The translations under genes and the position numbers were made by a program. From the NCBI GenBank assembly GCA_947631455.1, contig CANRLH010000011.1:1-51090 (forward strand): 51,090 nt of DNA, in the 5' to 3' direction. This stretch comes from an uncultured Clostridia bacterium (GTDB lineage: Bacteria; Bacillota; Clostridia; Oscillospirales; Ruminococcaceae). The notes under the pieces were generated by a model. That model searched no databases, was not told the origin of the DNA, and was given only the letters and a program-made list of their open reading frames with translations. This document shows positions 25,353 through 35,500 of this stretch, piece by piece (position 1 is the stretch's first letter; every line of letters begins with the position of its first letter).

Positions 25353-27770
25353 GTGAGAAAAGCAGCTATAAAGATCGCCGCGCCAAAAAAAGAAAAAAGG
25401 ACAGTTAAACGCCCTATAGCTGTTTTGATATTTCTTATTTTCGGCGTATCAGGGCTAATGCTTTACCTCGATTCTATCGGCGGCGTTACGTTTTCGATAC
25501 TGCTATACCCGTTTTCCATCATACTTTGCGCAGCTTTGTGGTATATATATTTTTATATGCCGAAGCTTCTCACTCCGCTTCTGATCATAACTGCGGCAGC
25601 GCTCGCAGTAACGGGGCTTCTTGGATACAAAATTATTTATATTCAGGCAATGGAGCTCGGAAATGCTCTGCTGGGTGACAGTTCAAAAGTACGAATAACC
25701 TTGCTTTGCACAATAATTGCTCTGATTATAGTTTTCGTTCTGTTTTTATTTGAAATAGCGTTTAGCAATCACATAATACTGTATCTGTTGACAAGCTTCT
25801 TCATCATATGCGCACCCGTTTTCGGATATGAAATAAACACTATGTCATATATACTTCTGTTTTTATTTCAGATAGCATTTATCGCAGTCTCAGCCACGGG
25901 TGCCAGTTCAAAAAAAACGCTTAACTCACCCGATTGCGCATACAAAATTTGCTCAAAAGCGGTTATTACTTCAGTTGCGGCTGTTGCAGTAATACTTGCA
26001 ATGGTATTTTATCTTGTAAAAGGATTTGCAAATACGCTTTATGAATCGGTATATACAGCAGAGGGATTTTTAAGAAACGCTGTAAACTCTCTTTCTAACT
26101 ATACCATATCCCCTTATGAAGACGGGAGCATAAGCAAGGGCAACCTCTATACAAGCGGAAATACTACACTTAATGTGTCGGTAGAAAAAATTCCTAAAGA
26201 TACTATATATCTTAAAAGCTTTATCGGAGGAGAATATACAAACTCAACTTGGAGCAAGGCTGATGACAATAAAATCATTGAGGAAATAATAAATAAGCAC
26301 GATTGGGTGGATACCTATGGCTATGAAGAGTATGTGATGGCAGACTGTATCAAACAAATACCTTGGTTTTACAACGATCATTTTGTCAGCAATCACATCA
26401 CAGTCAAAAGGCAGTTTAATGAGGACTTAAACGAATATGTTCCATACTTGAGTACCGTTTCATATGCTACTTTAGTTCTAGATAGCAATGATGTTTCAGG
26501 TTATGATTTTTTCTCTATCTCAGATATTGATCCAGAATATTTCAAGTCTGAATTGGCATCATCATACACTTTTACAGTTACTGATGGAGCAGATGAAGTA
26601 TATACAACAATAGACCTTGACTCAAGCCTGTACACCGAGTTTATTGATGACTACAAACGATATTCAAACGACAGATTTATCAAATACGACCGCAATAACA
26701 CTCCACGGCTTGCTGAGTACTGCGAGGAGCACCCGCTTAATGACCTTGACGAAATAACTGCGTTTATCGCGTACACTCTTCAATCAAATACAAAATATAA
26801 CAAAACCCCGGGAATGGCTGAGATCAGCAGCGATGTTGTCGAGGACTTTCTTTTTGAAAGGCGTCAGGGCTACTGCGTACATTACGCATCCACCGCCGCT
26901 CTTATGTACCGAATATACGGCGTTCCCGCACGATACGTAAGCGGATATTCGGTGTCCCCCGATCAATTTGTGGATCTGGGTTCGGCATTGTCAAGCAGCA
27001 TTGATGAAGATGGCAATCCAGTATCAATTGATATAAATACTCCCTTCTTCGCAGAGCTCACCGATGAGGACGCACACGCTTGGGTCGAGATATTCCTTGA
27101 CGGCTATGGCTGGGTCCCGGTCGAGTTCACTCCTGACAGTAACGGCAACATTATGCCCTACTATCCCTCTTTTACAGATACTACTTTTAATGACATCTTA
27201 AACGAAAAAGGCTGGAATATCAATGTGCCCAGTATCCAGATAGAATCTTCTCCGAGCAACTCAAGTACTTCCTCTTCGTTCTTCTCGTTCGGGCAAAGCT
27301 CAAAGGCAGCAGCTATACTTATTCTGGCGGTAATTCTCATGTCAGCAATCTGCTTTATACTGATTAGGCGAATCATCGTTTTAAGGAGATTAAAAAAATG
27401 TCCGCCGAAAAAAATGTTTACAAGACTTATCAATATGCTCAATTTTAATAAGTTTTATAACTTTTCAGGCGATGAGGAAAATCTGGCTGACAAACTCTCG
27501 CTGAGATTTTCTTCACACGTTGAGCCAGACAATTCTGTTGACTCAAGCGCCCTAAAAAAGAGCAGTCCATACCCTTGGTTTGTAAGCAAAGAGGACATAA
27601 AGCTTATGTTGGAAATTTACAGCGAAGCGGCTTTTGGCCCATATAAGCTAAGCAAGGACAAAAATAGGTTCTTGATTCTTATGTACCGCAGGCTTTCTCT
27701 CAATATTTACGCAGGCGAAAAAAGCCGCATTAAACGTCTGATTTTTAAATATATCAAGGCTTATGTATAG
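25353..27770 (+). CDS. Transglutaminase-domain membrane protein (TgpA-like)
   Basis: An 805-residue protein. Five or six N-terminal membrane segments (about 22-225) are followed by an extracytoplasmic domain with a transglutaminase-like core. The Cys is in RRQGYCVHYASTAALMYR, the His in DEDAHAWVEIF, and the Asp region near VEFTPDSN. One further membrane segment (about 650-672) and a cytoplasmic C-terminal domain (about 680-805) complete it, as in TgpA/DUF4129 proteins. GTG at 25353 is favoured (AAGGAG nine bases upstream); ATG at 25344 directly abuts the SD. It completes the MoxR-DUF58-TgpA module, whose role is probably in envelope biogenesis or surface proteolysis. Confidence 0.9.
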   Translation: MRKAAIKIAAPKKEKRTVKRPIAVLIFLIFGVSGLMLYLDSIGGVTFSILLYPFSIILCAALWYIYFYMPKLLTPLLIITAAALAVTGLLGYKIIYIQAMELGNALLGDSSKVRITLLCTIIALIIVFVLFLFEIAFSNHIILYLLTSFFIICAPVFGYEINTMSYILLFLFQIAFIAVSATGASSKKTLNSPDCAYKICSKAVITSVAAVAVILAMVFYLVKGFANTLYESVYTAEGFLRNAVNSLSNYTISPYEDGSISKGNLYTSGNTTLNVSVEKIPKDTIYLKSFIGGEYTNSTWSKADDNKIIEEIINKHDWVDTYGYEEYVMADCIKQIPWFYNDHFVSNHITVKRQFNEDLNEYVPYLSTVSYATLVLDSNDVSGYDFFSISDIDPEYFKSELASSYTFTVTDGADEVYTTIDLDSSLYTEFIDDYKRYSNDRFIKYDRNNTPRLAEYCEEHPLNDLDEITAFIAYTLQSNTKYNKTPGMAEISSDVVEDFLFERRQGYCVHYASTAALMYRIYGVPARYVSGYSVSPDQFVDLGSALSSSIDEDGNPVSIDINTPFFAELTDEDAHAWVEIFLDGYGWVPVEFTPDSNGNIMPYYPSFTDTTFNDILNEKGWNINVPSIQIESSPSNSSTSSSFFSFGQSSKAAAILILAVILMSAICFILIRRIIVLRRLKKCPPKKMFTRLINMLNFNKFYNFSGDEENLADKLSLRFSSHVEPDNSVDSSALKKSSPYPWFVSKEDIKLMLEIYSEAAFGPYKLSKDKNRFLILMYRRLSLNIYAGEKSRIKRLIFKYIKAYV

Positions 27771-27780
27771 TGTGGATATA

Positions 27781-27817
27781 TCGAAATATTTGTTTTTATA
27801 ATTATTGTCGAAATATT
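27781..27817 (+). repeat. Direct repeat TCGAAATATT x2 overlapping a promoter
   Basis: TCGAAATATT occurs at 27781-27790 and again at 27808-27817. The second copy ends in the first bases of the -35 hexamer of the permease promoter. The spacing of 27 bp could place two regulator molecules on nearly the same face of the helix. Confidence 0.6.
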
Positions 27818-27844
27818 GACACTAGCCTTGTTTTTTGTTATTAT
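27816..27844 (+). promoter_or_regulatory. Promoter of the second ABC locus
   Basis: TTGACA (27816-27821), 17 bp, TATTAT (27839-27844), about 58 bp before the first permease gene. Confidence 0.65.
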
Positions 27845-27902
27845 AATCACATAAGAACATATAATATTTTTATTGACGGTGTCTTTTAAAAGGTGTATAA
27901 CT

Positions 27903-29267
27903 ATGAAAAAGCTCTTTGTAATTCGAACAATTATAAAAGATCTGTTTACAGCGCAACTGCCCTACACGGCAGTTGTGCTTGTTTCGCTTATCATATCCTT
28001 CTTTACACTCTTTTTTGTAACGACTAAAGTAGCTAGCGAACATCTGGAATCAACATTATCAGAAAAACATTATTCTAATGATTTATATTTAGATGTCGCC
28101 GATAGTGCGTCAAATATAGGTGAGTATGGAAATAATATGGGCGATTATATGCTTAATGATGAATTTTGCAATAAATATTTAAAAATAAATTTGCCAAAAA
28201 TAACATATATCAGTATTGATGCATCTTTAATGTATTCAAAGCTTAACGGCAAAAAACTACCCGGTACGGATTTTGTTGAGGTTCAGGTCCAACCGCTGTT
28301 TTCAAAGTCTGAACAGGACAGATATAAGGCATTTGAAACTTCATTAAAGTATGAATATGAGGTAATTGACGGCAGAGATATTACAGAAACAGAACTTTCT
28401 GAGCATAAAAATGTAGCGTTAGCGCCCGAGGGCTGGGCGGTCGCAGTCGGCGATACTCTGGACTGCTTCGGGCATGAGCTTAAAATAGTCGGGCTTGTAA
28501 GACCAAAAGCCGGATTTGTTTATGAAGAGTTTTATCGTCCATATAGAGAACACTTTTTAGTCCCTTATGATTTTCTGCTTGAATGTATGAACGACCCCCT
28601 TGATCTTGATATTAAGAATGGTGAACATTTAATCTACAATCCTGGTTATGACGGCAAACCAAAAAACAACAAATACGTGCCGGAAGAACTACCTCCTGAC
28701 ACTATTTATGCTACTTTAAGTAATACTTGTTTCAAGGATAAAATCTATCCTGCAATCATTATATTAAATGTACAACACATAATATTTTCCGAAAAAATAA
28801 CTGAAAAACAAAAAAATGATTTTGCAAAACTTATCGGAGTATCTCCTGACGAGTTAAGAAGCTCATATGAGCAATTTTATAAAGACAGAGTAAAGGAATT
28901 TAATAATCAGGCATTGCTTGAGTGCATTATATCGGGCGCTTTCTGCGCACTTAACGCAGTGATGATAGTTTTGTTTATCTGCCGGAAGAATGTAAGTACA
29001 TATCGGCTATTCAGAGTATACGGAAGCAGCAGGAAAAACATATTTTTGTTTAATCTTGTGAGCATGCTGGCAGTAATTTTACTTGCGCTTGTTGTATCAG
29101 TCCTGATGGCAATGCCTGTTATGAATGTATTTCACAGGATAAACCAAAAGTACGAATTCAGATCAAGCTGTTTACTGATAACAAGTGCTGTATATTTAAC
29201 GGTATCGGTTTTAGCATGCATACCTGCGGCGATATCTGCCATAAGAAAATCGCCTGTTGTTAATTAA
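27903..29267 (+). CDS. FtsX-like ABC transporter permease
   Basis: A 454-residue FtsX-type permease. A single N-terminal membrane segment (about 20-43), a long extracellular domain (about 45-340) with the MacB-like stretch PEGWAVAVGDTLDCFGHELK, and three C-terminal segments (about 345-365, 392-415, 430-448) are visible. The ATG at 27903 has AAGGTG upstream; an earlier in-frame ATG at 27873 lacks an SD and adds no hydrophobic sequence. It is the first gene of a three-gene operon with an ATPase and a second permease. Substrate unknown. Confidence 0.85.
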   Translation: MKKLFVIRTIIKDLFTAQLPYTAVVLVSLIISFFTLFFVTTKVASEHLESTLSEKHYSNDLYLDVADSASNIGEYGNNMGDYMLNDEFCNKYLKINLPKITYISIDASLMYSKLNGKKLPGTDFVEVQVQPLFSKSEQDRYKAFETSLKYEYEVIDGRDITETELSEHKNVALAPEGWAVAVGDTLDCFGHELKIVGLVRPKAGFVYEEFYRPYREHFLVPYDFLLECMNDPLDLDIKNGEHLIYNPGYDGKPKNNKYVPEELPPDTIYATLSNTCFKDKIYPAIIILNVQHIIFSEKITEKQKNDFAKLIGVSPDELRSSYEQFYKDRVKEFNNQALLECIISGAFCALNAVMIVLFICRKNVSTYRLFRVYGSSRKNIFLFNLVSMLAVILLALVVSVLMAMPVMNVFHRINQKYEFRSSCLLITSAVYLTVSVLACIPAAISAIRKSPVVN

Positions 29268-29279
29268 GGGGGAATAAGC

Positions 29280-29957
29280 ATGATAAGTCTAAAAAACATT
29301 GTAAAAATCTACAATCAGAAATCCTCTCAGCCAACAAAGGCTTTAGACGGTGTTGATCTTGAGATAAAAAGCGGTGAAATGTTGGCAATAATGGGAGTTT
29401 CAGGATCCGGAAAATCGACCCTTTTAAACATTATCGGCTGTCTTGACAAAGCGACTGACGGAGAATACATTCTGGATGGAAAAAACATAAACGAATACAA
29501 GCCCAAGGAGATATATGCATTAAGAAACAAAAAGTTTGGTTTTATTCTGCAAAATTATGGGCTTGTTGAAGATAAAAGCGTCTTAACAAATGTCATGTAT
29601 CCGCTTGCCTTTTCAAAAGAGGTCGGATATTTCAAGATGAAAGGACTTGCAAAATCCGCGATAAAAAGCGCGGGGATCGAGGAGCTTACGCGAAAGAAGA
29701 TAAGTAAAATATCCGGCGGACAAAAGCAGCGTGCAGCCATCGCACGAGCGATAGTAAATTCACCAGAGATAATACTGGCCGATGAGCCGACAGCGGCACT
29801 CGACCACAAAACCGCTGACGAAATAATGTTTTTACTTAAGGAGTTTAATAAAGGCGGCACTACTGTAATTATTGTTACTCACGATAAACGTATTGCGGAT
29901 ATGTGCGAACGGACAGTATACATATCGGATGGCCGTATATCGGAGGACATAAAATGA
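29280..29957 (+). CDS. ABC transporter ATP-binding protein (LolD/MacB type)
   Basis: A 225-residue ATPase with Walker A GVSGSGKST, Q-loop FILQNYGLV, signature ISGGQKQRAAIARAI, Walker B IILADEPTAALD and H-loop VIIVTHD. AGGGGG precedes the ATG. It overlaps the next permease start by 4 bp (ATGA). It is clearly the same subtype as the ATPase at 160-852, sharing VKIYN-type N-terminus, the GCLD after Walker A and RNKK/RNKE before the Q-loop. This suggests two related export systems in one region. Confidence 0.93.
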   Translation: MISLKNIVKIYNQKSSQPTKALDGVDLEIKSGEMLAIMGVSGSGKSTLLNIIGCLDKATDGEYILDGKNINEYKPKEIYALRNKKFGFILQNYGLVEDKSVLTNVMYPLAFSKEVGYFKMKGLAKSAIKSAGIEELTRKKISKISGGQKQRAAIARAIVNSPEIILADEPTAALDHKTADEIMFLLKEFNKGGTTVIIVTHDKRIADMCERTVYISDGRISEDIK

Positions 29958-31030
29958 AATTTTTGTGGCAATTAAAAGAGGACATAAAATCAAACCTGCT
30001 TGCAGTAGTCTTGATTGTGATTGAACTTGTATTTGCAATTGTGTGCTTTTCTGTATGCTTTGACCTTTCGGGAAGTTTTATCACATCTGTGGGATTTTTT
30101 GCAAAAAACTACAATGATAATTCTGTAGCGGTACACCTATCGGAAATAGATGATAGCGTCATAAAGGAAATAAAAAACAATAAAAGTGTAAAAAGCGTTA
30201 TAGCGGCAAGCTTTTACGCTGGTACATATAACGGCCAGACCACATATGTAGGTAGCTTTACAAAAAACGCCTTTACAGACCTGGACTTTTCTTACAACGG
30301 CGAAATGATCGACCCAGACAAAAACTATGGTGATGCTATCCCCTGCCTGGTTTCAAATATACTTTCAAAAGCATTTGAAATCGGGAAAACATACAATTTA
30401 AACGGAACTGACTTTTATGTCTTGGGAAGTCTTAATGATGACAACATCTATTATATGCTTGGAGATATGACAAGCGATGCCTTTTTCATGTGCTACGATA
30501 AAAATAATATTCTTCCTGCATCTGGTCTTAACAAAGCAAGCACAAATAATGCGTTCATAACCGCTAAGGATGGGATAAGCGATATAATACTATCTTCAAG
30601 CCTTGATGAGATTTCTAATATTGAATCCAAACAATTATTTGACTGGCGTGCAAAGCTATCAGACGATTTTGATACTATGTCTGGAAATCTTATTATTGGT
30701 TTTCTGGTGCTTTTGTTGTCGACAGTAGGATTTTTGGCAAACAACATTTTAAGTTTTAATCAAAATGAAAGATCATACACTCATCAGCTTATAGTTGGGC
30801 AGAAAAAGAGTCGCATTACCCTGCTTTTCGCAACAAGGCTTATCATATGCACGATAATTTCATCGGCAGTAGTTCTGTTATTAAACAACAAGATATCGGC
30901 ACTTCTTGAGAGCGAGGCAATGTCTTGTGACGATCTTATTTTTTCCGTTGTCACCTGTTTTATTCTGTGTCTCATCTGCATATTTGCCATAGGAATTAAG
31001 ATCAACAGAACTGACATAGTTGAGCGATAA
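29954..31030 (+). CDS. FtsX-like ABC transporter permease, second subunit
   Basis: A 358-residue permease with one N-terminal membrane segment (about 14-38), an extracellular domain (about 40-250) and three C-terminal segments (about 252-275, 300-322, 332-352). The start ATG overlaps the ATPase stop (ATGA). It forms the presumed heterodimer with the 27903-29267 permease. No adjacent two-component system is seen, unlike BceAB-type resistance modules. Confidence 0.85.
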   Translation: MKFLWQLKEDIKSNLLAVVLIVIELVFAIVCFSVCFDLSGSFITSVGFFAKNYNDNSVAVHLSEIDDSVIKEIKNNKSVKSVIAASFYAGTYNGQTTYVGSFTKNAFTDLDFSYNGEMIDPDKNYGDAIPCLVSNILSKAFEIGKTYNLNGTDFYVLGSLNDDNIYYMLGDMTSDAFFMCYDKNNILPASGLNKASTNNAFITAKDGISDIILSSSLDEISNIESKQLFDWRAKLSDDFDTMSGNLIIGFLVLLLSTVGFLANNILSFNQNERSYTHQLIVGQKKSRITLLFATRLIICTIISSAVVLLLNNKISALLESEAMSCDDLIFSVVTCFILCLICIFAIGIKINRTDIVER

Positions 31031-31052
31031 AAACAAAATACTCTCCCTTAAC

Positions 31053-31081
31053 TTGACACGCCACCGGAAATTTGTTATTCT
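31053..31081 (+). promoter_or_regulatory. Promoter of tcdA
   Basis: TTGACA, 17 bp, TATTCT. The predicted transcript would begin at about 31088, inside the left arm of the hairpin at 31085-31116. Confidence 0.55.
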
Positions 31082-31084
31082 AAA

Positions 31085-31116
31085 ATTGCGGGCTGCTTTT
31101 TGAAACAGTCCGCAAT
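31085..31116 (+). other. 11-bp hairpin at the 5' end of the tcdA leader
   Basis: ATTGCGGGCTG/CAGTCCGCAAT with one wobble pair and a 10-base loop. No T tract follows, so it does not look like a terminator. It may stabilise the mRNA 5' end or serve as an operator. Confidence 0.5.
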
Positions 31117-31135
31117 TTATGACGGAGGTATAGTT

Positions 31136-31876
31136 ATGCCTGATCAGTTTTCAAGAACAGAGTTAATGTTTGGCAAAGAAGCAATGGATAAGCTTGCCGC
31201 TTCACGCGTAGCTGTTTTCGGAATCGGCGGCGTCGGCGGATATACAGTAGAGGCACTTGTTCGCTCCGGCATTGGATCTGTCGATCTTATAGACAATGAC
31301 AAAGTTTGCCTGACAAATATTAACCGTCAGATTTTTGCAACCCACAAAACCGTTGGAAAATTTAAGGTCGATGTTGCTGAAAGCCGCATTGCCGAGATCA
31401 ATCCAAAAGTAAACGTGCGCACGTATAAAACCTTTTACACACCAACAACGGCAGATCTGTTTGATTTTAACAAATACGATTACATCGTCGACGCAATAGA
31501 TACAGTCACCGGAAAGCTTGCTTTGGCAGAAAACGCCGATAAGGCAGGAGTTCCGATAATAAGCTCAATGGGGGCCGGAAACAAAGTCGATCCTACAGCC
31601 TTTGAAGTAGCGGACATATATGAAACCTCTGTGTGCCCCCTTGCAAAAGTTATGCGTTACGAACTTAAACGCAGAGGGATAAAAAAGCTTAAAGTGGTGT
31701 ACTCAAAAGAGCAACCATTAAAGCCCGTGCTTGACACGAACAATGAGATATATAACGATGAACTCACCGAGCGACGACATATACCTGCAAGCAACGCATT
31801 CGTACCGTCAGTTGCAGGCCTGATAATAGCCGGAGAAGTTATAAAGGATTTAATAAATTACGACAAAACTTCATAA
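31136..31876 (+). CDS. tcdA: tRNA threonylcarbamoyladenosine dehydratase TcdA (YgdL)
   Basis: A 246-residue E1/MoeB/ThiF-fold enzyme that cyclises t6A37 of tRNA to ct6A in an ATP-dependent step. The nucleotide loop is VFGIGGVGGYTVEALVRSG (residues about 25-43). LIDNDKVCLTNINRQI follows, and CPLAKVMRYELKRRGI contains the conserved Cys region near 170. GGAGGT lies before the ATG at 31136. A single-gene transcript is likely. Confidence 0.92.
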   Translation: MPDQFSRTELMFGKEAMDKLAASRVAVFGIGGVGGYTVEALVRSGIGSVDLIDNDKVCLTNINRQIFATHKTVGKFKVDVAESRIAEINPKVNVRTYKTFYTPTTADLFDFNKYDYIVDAIDTVTGKLALAENADKAGVPIISSMGAGNKVDPTAFEVADIYETSVCPLAKVMRYELKRRGIKKLKVVYSKEQPLKPVLDTNNEIYNDELTERRHIPASNAFVPSVAGLIIAGEVIKDLINYDKTS

Positions 31877-32198
31877 GTGCAGCGGCTTTTGTAAAATAAA
31901 CACGGTATGGTCTTTGGCTATTTTGATGATTTGTTCACTTAGAATGCACAAAAATTTGACTGAGGAGCACATATGATTAGCTGATAAGCAAAATTCTAAG
32001 AAGATGCAAGGCAATTTGATGGTATAAGAAAATACGGTATGAAATGCAACAATGAATTTCATACCGTCTTTTTTTAACAATGATCAGATCATAATGGACG
32101 AGAGTTTTAAAATCTATTTGTAAGAACAAAGGATAATCTCCTGTCACTCTGAATGAATTGAAAAATGCTCTGAAGGCTATAAACAGTTTAAAAAGCTG
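31877..32198. other. Non-coding gap between tcdA and the S8 protease promoter
   Basis: AT-rich sequence without a credible gene. A terminator is at 32034-32075. A small minus-strand frame here (31871-32080) begins inside that terminator arm and is not credible. Confidence 0.6.
32034..32075 (+). terminator. Terminator downstream of tcdA
   Basis: A perfect 12-bp stem ACGGTATGAAAT/ATTTCATACCGT with a 10-base loop, then CTTTTTTT, about 160 bp after the tcdA stop. Confidence 0.85.
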
Positions 32199-32227
32199 TT
32201 GAAAAAGTAATAAAAATATTATATAAT
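32199..32227 (+). promoter_or_regulatory. Promoter of the S8 protease gene
   Basis: TTGAAA, 17 bp, TATAAT. The predicted start at about 32234 gives a leader of roughly 270 nt before the coding region. Confidence 0.65.
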
Positions 32228-32503
32228 AGAGGTGCTATAGTAAGTGATGTGAATAGCAATGGCGGTCAATTACAAAATGTTGTGAAATTACTGATTTACA
32301 AAGATATGAAAATATTGTTTGGCGAAAATTTAAATATCAGTAAATATACTGTGAGATGCAGCTTTGGATGAATGTCATAACGAATGTAATTGCGAAGATA
32401 TGCTCCGCCATTGATTGTACGCAGAGTGATATTGTGAAAATCGTACTTATGAAGAAAACATCAATTAAGAAACTTCTATAAAGTGTATTCTGGAGGAATT
32501 TAT

Positions 32504-35500
32504 ATGAAACGTCTGAAGCCTATTGTATCCGTTATTTTATCGCTTGTTCTGCTCGTCGGAAATGTCCCGACGGTCGTTTTTGCAACCGATAGCGGCAGAC
32601 TGCACCTAACGGAAGTGGATCCTACTTTCGACCCGCGTCTGCCGGAGTTATTCGTGTCGGATAACGAATCGGACGAGCCGGAATTTGCTCCGGAGGATAT
32701 TGTGCGTGTATCTATTGTTTTGAATGAAGACTCCGCCATTGACAAAGGCTATCCCGTCCAGACAATCGTGAGCAATAAGGCCGCCGTCAACTATCGCGAT
32801 AAATTATATCAGAAACAAGAGGCTCTTACCAGTCGGATTGAACAAACAGCCTTGGACGGCGAAAAACTTAACATAGTCACAAATCTGACGTTGGTGGCGA
32901 ATCTAATCTCCGCCGATGTAGAATACCGGCAGATCGAAGAAATCGAAAAGGTCTCTGGCGTTAAAGAGGTCGTTATCGAACGGATCTACGAGCCGTTTGA
33001 GGCTGAGGAAGTCGCCTCTGACGAGTCCGCAGCCGCGCTGGCCAGGGATTTGACCGAGTATACGGGTGCCGGATCTCGGATAGCCATTGTGGATTCCGGT
33101 GTAAACGACAAGCATCAGGCGTTCAATGCCGACGCCCTCGACTATGCGTTGGGTCAGTTCGCAACGGACGCCGACGGTAACGGAAGCATCAGCGACGATG
33201 AATTGAACGCATATAAAACAGAGCTGAATTTCATGCTGAAGGCTGATGTGGAGAAGGCAGTACAAAGCAATCAGCTTCATGTTGCCGAGAAGTATCTTAA
33301 CGCTGACCAACTATACCAGAACGGCAAAATTCCCTTTGCTTACAACTACGCAGACAACAGTCTGTCTGTTCAAAATGACGGAAGCAACATCCACGGCTCC
33401 CATGTTGCAGGAATTGCCGCCGCCAACACCTATCTTTCCAAAGACGGAGCTTTCGTCAAAGCCGATGAAGCAGGAGCTATGACTGGCACGGCGCCGGACG
33501 CCCAGATTCTGAATATGAAGGTTTTCGGCCATAACCTCTGCACCGATTCCGTTATTGCGGCGGCCATTGAGGACGCCGTTGTTCTCAAAGCTAATGTGTT
33601 GAATCTTTCACTCGGCACGGCTGAACTCGGCTTTTCCTGTGCTGATAATGTCTATGGGGACATTCTGGACAAGCTGACAAATCAAGGGATCCTTGTGATG
33701 GGTGCTGTCGGCAACAATGGCTCCTGGATCGCAGAAAACAGTGCCTACAACAGCGGCCGCATTGACAAGCTGTACGCAGATGACGTCAATCTGTCCACCA
33801 CCACACCGCCATCCTCCTATGCGGATTTCATGGGTGTAGCGTGGGCCGACGGCAATGGTTCTAACGGCATATCCGCCACCGTCAACGACAGCAGCTCCTA
33901 CGGAATTCCAAGCAGCCTGATGCTCCAGCCGGAAATCACTGCGGCGGGAACTGCGATTAACTCTGTTGACGGCAGTACGACAAACGGTTATAAACCCCTG
34001 TCCGGAACATCCATGGCAGCGCCGGACGTGACGGGCGCTGCGGCTGTTCTTTCTCAATATTTGCAGACAAAACAAACGCAGTTTGAAAACGATTCCTTTT
34101 TAAACCGTGCTCTGATCCAGAACAACAAACTGAACAAGGGTATGATCGCCAGCGGGCTGCTGATGTCCGCCTCCGATCCGATGCGTGACAGCGAGGGCCG
34201 GTACTATTCGCTGCTCCGCCAGGGAGCCGGACTTCTCAATGTGAAGCAGGCGGTTTCGGCCAAGTCCTTTATAGAAATTGCCGGACAGCCGCGAGGCCGA
34301 GTTAAAGCCGAGGTCGGTGACAGTCCAGACGGCAGCAATGCCTTTACATATACATTCACGCTTCACAATGTGAGCGACGTGACGAGAAGCTACCGCTTTA
34401 AAACAGACCTGTTTACCGAGGATATTGTCACGGAGTCGGGTATCAATTATCTTGCCGACGCGACCCGTGAGCTTCCGGGAACGGTTACATATAAGATCGG
34501 CGAGAATGAACTGGATTTTTATTCGGCAATCGACGCCGATGTGGACGGCAACGGCACGACCGACGCTAATGATGCACAGGCACTGTTAGATTATCTGTCC
34601 GGTCAACGTAACGACACTGGATTGTACCTGATGAGGGGTGATGCAGATCACGATGGAAAGCCAACGACCTATGATGCACACCTGATTCTGAAGAATCTGG
34701 AAACCTCTGCAATTTCTGTTGCGGCGAATGATAGCATTACCGTAGAAGTAAAAATCAAGGTCACGGAAAACGTGAAAGAAAATTACCCTAACGGTACCTA
34801 TCTGGAAGGCTTTACTTCCGTCGTTCCCATCGATATGGGTGAGGAAGAAGTCGACATTACGCATACCATTCCGATTTTGGGCTTCTGCGGCAACTGGTCC
34901 GATCCCTCCATGTTCGACCGCAACAGCTATATTGAAAGCGTCAACGACACAAACGATACCGTTCCCTATACCATGAAACCCTCCGATGTTTACGATATCA
35001 ATTATCTGATTTATCAGGACAAGGAAGGAAAAACGCTTAGGCTGACGACGAATCCGTACGAAAATGACAAAAATGTACCGATGGAGAAACTTGCTCAGAG
35101 CCTTAACAACATCATCTACAGTGTAAATCTGTCGCTGATTCGTCCGGCAGGCGCCATTTGCTTTGCCGTGATGACTATGGATCAAAACGGTAATCGAACC
35201 GTGCAATACATGGATAATGTTTATGTCCATTACGCGTGTGCCTTCCCTGCCCCAACAAGCGGCAGTGGGTGGAATTTCACACCGAGTACGATTTCGGTTC
35301 ATACCAGCCTTGCCAAAATTCTGAAAAACACAAATGTCCAGGAAGGCGATGTGATTGAGCTCGGCGTTGTCGCTGTGCCGGAGTATTATGAGAAAGAAGC
35401 CGGAACAGCCATTACTAAGGATCGCATGAATTCTTTGATCGAAGAAGGCAAGCTTGGCAAAGGTGCGTATCTTACCACCAAGGTCACACTTGACAGTAAA

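Noticed and set aside
31871-32080. A 69-codon minus-strand frame after tcdA
   Set aside because: It begins in a terminator stem and has no SD or homology I recognise.
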